A DNA stretch of 64,000 bases, taken from the NCBI GenBank assembly GCA_035353855.1, contig DAOQAK010000003.1, positions 1-64,000 on the forward strand, read 5' to 3'. A model generated the notes under the pieces. The model was not told the origin of the DNA. It was given only the letters and a program-made list of their open reading frames with translations, and made no database searches. Numbering within the stretch: the first letter of the stretch is position 1; each line of letters opens with the position of its first letter. This document shows, piece by piece, positions 61,488 through 64,000 of this stretch. Position numbers and translations under genes: made by a program. Origin of the DNA: Bacteroidales bacterium (GTDB lineage: Bacteria > Bacteroidota > Bacteroidia > Bacteroidales > CG2-30-32-10).

Positions 61488-63128
61488 TCAATTATTAATA
61501 GTAACTTTTCTTCTAAATCTTCTCATTAAAGAAAACAAAATCGAATACAGCAAAATAATTACGCTCAGGTAATAAGCTGTTTTGCCAATATAATCGCCGT
61601 ACTTCACATAGAAAGTAATTTCGTCATTCAGTTTCAAATTTTGTTTTATCACATCTTCAGTCCACCACGAAGTTTTTTGCAATACTTCGCCACGCTGATT
61701 GATAAAACCCGAAATGCCTGTATTTGCAGATTGCACAACACTACGTCTTGTCTCAATGGCACGCAAGCTGGCATAATCAAAATGCTGTTTGTAACCTGGG
61801 GTATCACGCCACCAGCCATCGTTAGTTATAACGCAAATTATATTTGCACCATTCTTAACATACTCCGAAACAAATTCACCGTAAATGGATTCATAACAAA
61901 TAACCGGCGCTGCTTTAATAACATCATCGTTCGAGAAAAACACAGACCGTTCATCTTGTATTCCAAGGCTACCAAATGTTCCGCCCAGATCGAGCGCATA
62001 TTTTTCAAGAAATTTCAAATGCTCCGACCATGGCATTTTTTCAACACCGGGAACTAATTTCGATTTATGATAAATCTGAAAATAATTTGATGAGTCTATG
62101 AACATCGCTGAATTATAGGCATCAAACCATCCCGTTTTTCCATAATGACGGGCAGTTGCCGAAATAGTTTCCCCGGGTTTAAACATTTTATGCGATGATA
62201 ATCCAACCAGAATATTCAACTGCGGGTATTCAGCAACAAAATATTTCAGGCTGTCAATGCTTCTTGATTCACCAAGTGCATCTTCCCAAACACCTTCTGG
62301 AATGGCAGTTTCAGGGCATACGATTAAATTTGTACTATCATCGGTTTCTTCAGCTGCAAGATTTATGATTCGTGAAATTTGTTGTTCTGATGTTAGTTCA
62401 TCAAACTTTTCATTGTACGGATCAATGTTTGGTTGCACAGAAATAACATTTATTTCTTTCCCTTTATCTTCATGATAATAATAAATAAAAAGTGAAATTA
62501 TAATTGGAACTATTATCAAATCGGCTGTGGCTGCGGAATGCAACAAACGATAACGCAAACATTTTTCTTTATTAAAATATAATTTCAGCGTTCGGAATAC
62601 AAAAATATTTGTAATTAACACCCAAAATGTTCCACCCAAACTTCCTGTATATTCATACCACTGGATCCACGCAGGATGATTCGAAAAACCATTTCCAAGG
62701 TTAAGCCACGACCATGATAATTCCCAGTTCAGATGCAGGTATTCAAAAGCAAGCCAGTAAATAATAAAAGTGATAAATGCAGAATGATGCTTTAAAACTG
62801 TACGCGTATAATGAAACAACGATAAAGTAAACGACATAAAAAGTGCATTCAGTAAAACGGCTAATATTACGCCTACCGCTGTTGAATAATAAATCCAATA
62901 TGTTGTAAGTGCATTCCATAAAAGCATCGCAATAAATGAATAACCAAAAAAGCTGAACCTATTAAAACTGCTTTTATTTTTGTATATATAATCCTCGATG
63001 ATTAATAAGGGAACAAATGCCAGAAAAAGGAATATGGGAAATCCGCGAACAGGCCATCCTGCCGAAAGTAACAACCCGCTTAAAAATGCAAGAAGGTAAA
63101 GATGTCGTTTTTTAAAATTTAAATTCAT
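61488..63128 (-). CDS. lnt: Apolipoprotein N-acyltransferase
   Basis: 546 residues. Six to eight N-terminal membrane helices, then a nitrilase-like domain (about 225-500). The triad is Glu273 (CPETAIPEG), Lys355 (YHKSKLVPG) and Cys411 (VICYESIYGE). It adds the third acyl chain to the N-terminal Cys of lipoproteins; the window encodes at least three lipoproteins. Its ATG overlaps the TGA of the upstream gene (ATGA, 63125-63128). Confidence 0.95.
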   Translation of the reverse strand: MNLNFKKRHLYLLAFLSGLLLSAGWPVRGFPIFLFLAFVPLLIIEDYIYKNKSSFNRFSFFGYSFIAMLLWNALTTYWIYYSTAVGVILAVLLNALFMSFTLSLFHYTRTVLKHHSAFITFIIYWLAFEYLHLNWELSWSWLNLGNGFSNHPAWIQWYEYTGSLGGTFWVLITNIFVFRTLKLYFNKEKCLRYRLLHSAATADLIIVPIIISLFIYYYHEDKGKEINVISVQPNIDPYNEKFDELTSEQQISRIINLAAEETDDSTNLIVCPETAIPEGVWEDALGESRSIDSLKYFVAEYPQLNILVGLSSHKMFKPGETISATARHYGKTGWFDAYNSAMFIDSSNYFQIYHKSKLVPGVEKMPWSEHLKFLEKYALDLGGTFGSLGIQDERSVFFSNDDVIKAAPVICYESIYGEFVSEYVKNGANIICVITNDGWWRDTPGYKQHFDYASLRAIETRRSVVQSANTGISGFINQRGEVLQKTSWWTEDVIKQNLKLNDEITFYVKYGDYIGKTAYYLSVIILLYSILFSLMRRFRRKVTINN

Positions 63129-64000
63129 TCTTTGTTTACAGGGTTTTTGAACAACTTAATATAAAGCGGCCACGAATAAAATTCCTTTTCAATAATCCAG
63201 TTTTTATTTAATTCGTTCATTTCATCAGGTGTAAAAGTATTACAAATATTCGATTGTACGACGTATTTATAATTTTCTAACAATTCATTTTCAATATATT
63301 TATATCCAAATTTTTCAGATTGCATATTTGTATTATATAAATCAAAATCCATGGGCGCCTTAGCTCCTACTGAATATGAATTGATACCTGATCCTTTGAT
63401 ATAATCGTCAAATTTATTTTTTAAACTGAAATATGGATATACTTTCATTGAGGCATCCCAGCCATTTCCATATCGTTCAGGATATATCCAGAAATTTCCA
63501 GAAATAAAAATTAAAATTATTAATGGGAAAATAAATTTCTGAAAATAAATTTTGATTGTTCCAATATAATATACAAATAAAATTATACCGACAATATATG
63601 TCGTCATGAAATGCCTGTGAGATACAGGATACAACATTGGAACAAAGAATATCAGATATGGAATAATCGTAAAGAGTAAAATAAAAAACAACTGGTTTCC
63701 ATTTGCATCATTCTTTTTTCTGAAAATAAAAAAAAATAAAACCGGAATGAATAAAAATATTCTTCCAAAATCAAAAACTTTCCATGCAATATAAATTAAA
63801 TTTCGGAACATCCTTTCCAGTCCTGCTATCTGATGATAACCTTTATTATCATCATTTATAAAAACCCATCCTGTAGAATAGTAATGATAAAAGAACCAGA
63901 TTAAAAGTACGATTAACGGAGTAACATAAATATAAAATCTTTTTAAAATAAAATCAATGAATCCCTTATAATTCGTATGATTCATGTACCAATCAATCAA
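63125..64000 (-). CDS. Multi-spanning membrane protein, 5' end beyond the window (GT-C-like)
   Basis: At least 291 residues; the frame runs into the window edge with no certain start, so the N-terminus is missing. At least six membrane helices (around 25-40, 78-98, 105-125, 133-150, 158-178) are followed by a soluble C-terminal part. This looks like the C-terminal part of a GT-C glycosyltransferase or a related membrane protein of unknown function. The catalytic first loop would lie outside. Translationally coupled to lnt by the ATGA overlap. Confidence 0.65.
   Translation of the reverse strand: MIDWYMNHTNYKGFIDFILKRFYIYVTPLIVLLIWFFYHYYSTGWVFINDDNKGYHQIAGLERMFRNLIYIAWKVFDFGRIFLFIPVLFFFIFRKKNDANGNQLFFILLFTIIPYLIFFVPMLYPVSHRHFMTTYIVGIILFVYYIGTIKIYFQKFIFPLIILIFISGNFWIYPERYGNGWDASMKVYPYFSLKNKFDDYIKGSGINSYSVGAKAPMDFDLYNTNMQSEKFGYKYIENELLENYKYVVQSNICNTFTPDEMNELNKNWIIEKEFYSWPLYIKLFKNPVNKE

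Noticed and set aside
1..64000. tRNA, rRNA, transposase, integrase or attachment site
   Set aside because: I looked in the gaps and the coding frames and recognised none; a tRNAscan or IS search would be decisive.

Overview
The window looks like chromosomal DNA of an uncultured member of the phylum Bacteroidota. This rests on several signs: low GC; type IX secretion (T9SS) C-terminal sorting domains; two DUF5686 outer-membrane proteins; a dipeptidyl-peptidase of family S46; a PorE-like OmpA protein; a HmuY-type haem-binding lipoprotein; a Tgt without zinc cysteines; and TAnnTTTG promoter boxes close to many start codons in place of Shine-Dalgarno sites. No rRNA, tRNA, CRISPR array, transposase or phage structural gene was recognised. 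Gene content is mostly housekeeping, with a surface/secretion component and several undescribed repeats.

Layout. 1-5.9 kb: a small secreted SnoaL-like protein with no ATG start, then a three-gene minus-strand operon of surface proteins (S74 tail-fibre-like protein, small T9SS cargo, HExxH metalloprotease). 6-8.8 kb: a candidate small RNA, an unknown duplicated helical protein whose end runs into a 21-bp minisatellite, a MORN-repeat lipoprotein and an OmpH/Skp-like protein. 8.9-17.2 kb: RecQ; a GT2 / DUF2304 / B12-radical-SAM operon; a TMTC-like membrane TPR protein and its divergent TPR paralogue; an AhpD-like protein. 17.2-25.6 kb: structured repeat copy A, DUF5686, lptB, DUF2007, purS, pssA, queA, S46 peptidase. 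25.6-34.2 kb: PorE-like protein and its truncated paralogue, tatC, a giant beta-strand-repeat adhesin. 34.5-42.9 kb: esterase and pdxJ; a CBS protein and a BamA-like protein; nadK; pyrH, a 2TM protein and frr; a SPASM radical SAM protein; an AI-2E family permease.

43-47.4 kb is the clearest functional unit outside housekeeping: an AraC regulator, structured repeat copy B, an HsmA-like membrane protein, a TonB-dependent receptor and a HmuY-family lipoprotein, closed by a strong terminator. I read it as a haem acquisition locus. 47.5-52.6 kb: a cluster of palindromes, the second DUF5686 protein, dtd, an ECF sigma factor overlapping a GT2 glycosyltransferase. 52.6-64 kb: tgt, an alkyltransferase-like protein, mrp and nifU (Fe-S assembly), a beta-propeller lipoprotein, tyrS, an epimerase, a two-gene ABC transporter, lnt and a truncated membrane protein.

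Shared themes: tRNA modification and charging (queA, tgt, dtd, tyrS), envelope biogenesis (lptB, lnt, pssA, BamA-like, Skp-like, tatC) and T9SS-exported surface proteins. The most unusual items are the paired two-hairpin repeat (17220-17336 and 44075-44176), the in-frame 21-bp heptad repeat (7269-7436), the possible short RNA at about 5991-6066, the S74 fibre whose self-cleavage site precedes its T9SS signal, and the substituted HIGH motif of TyrRS.
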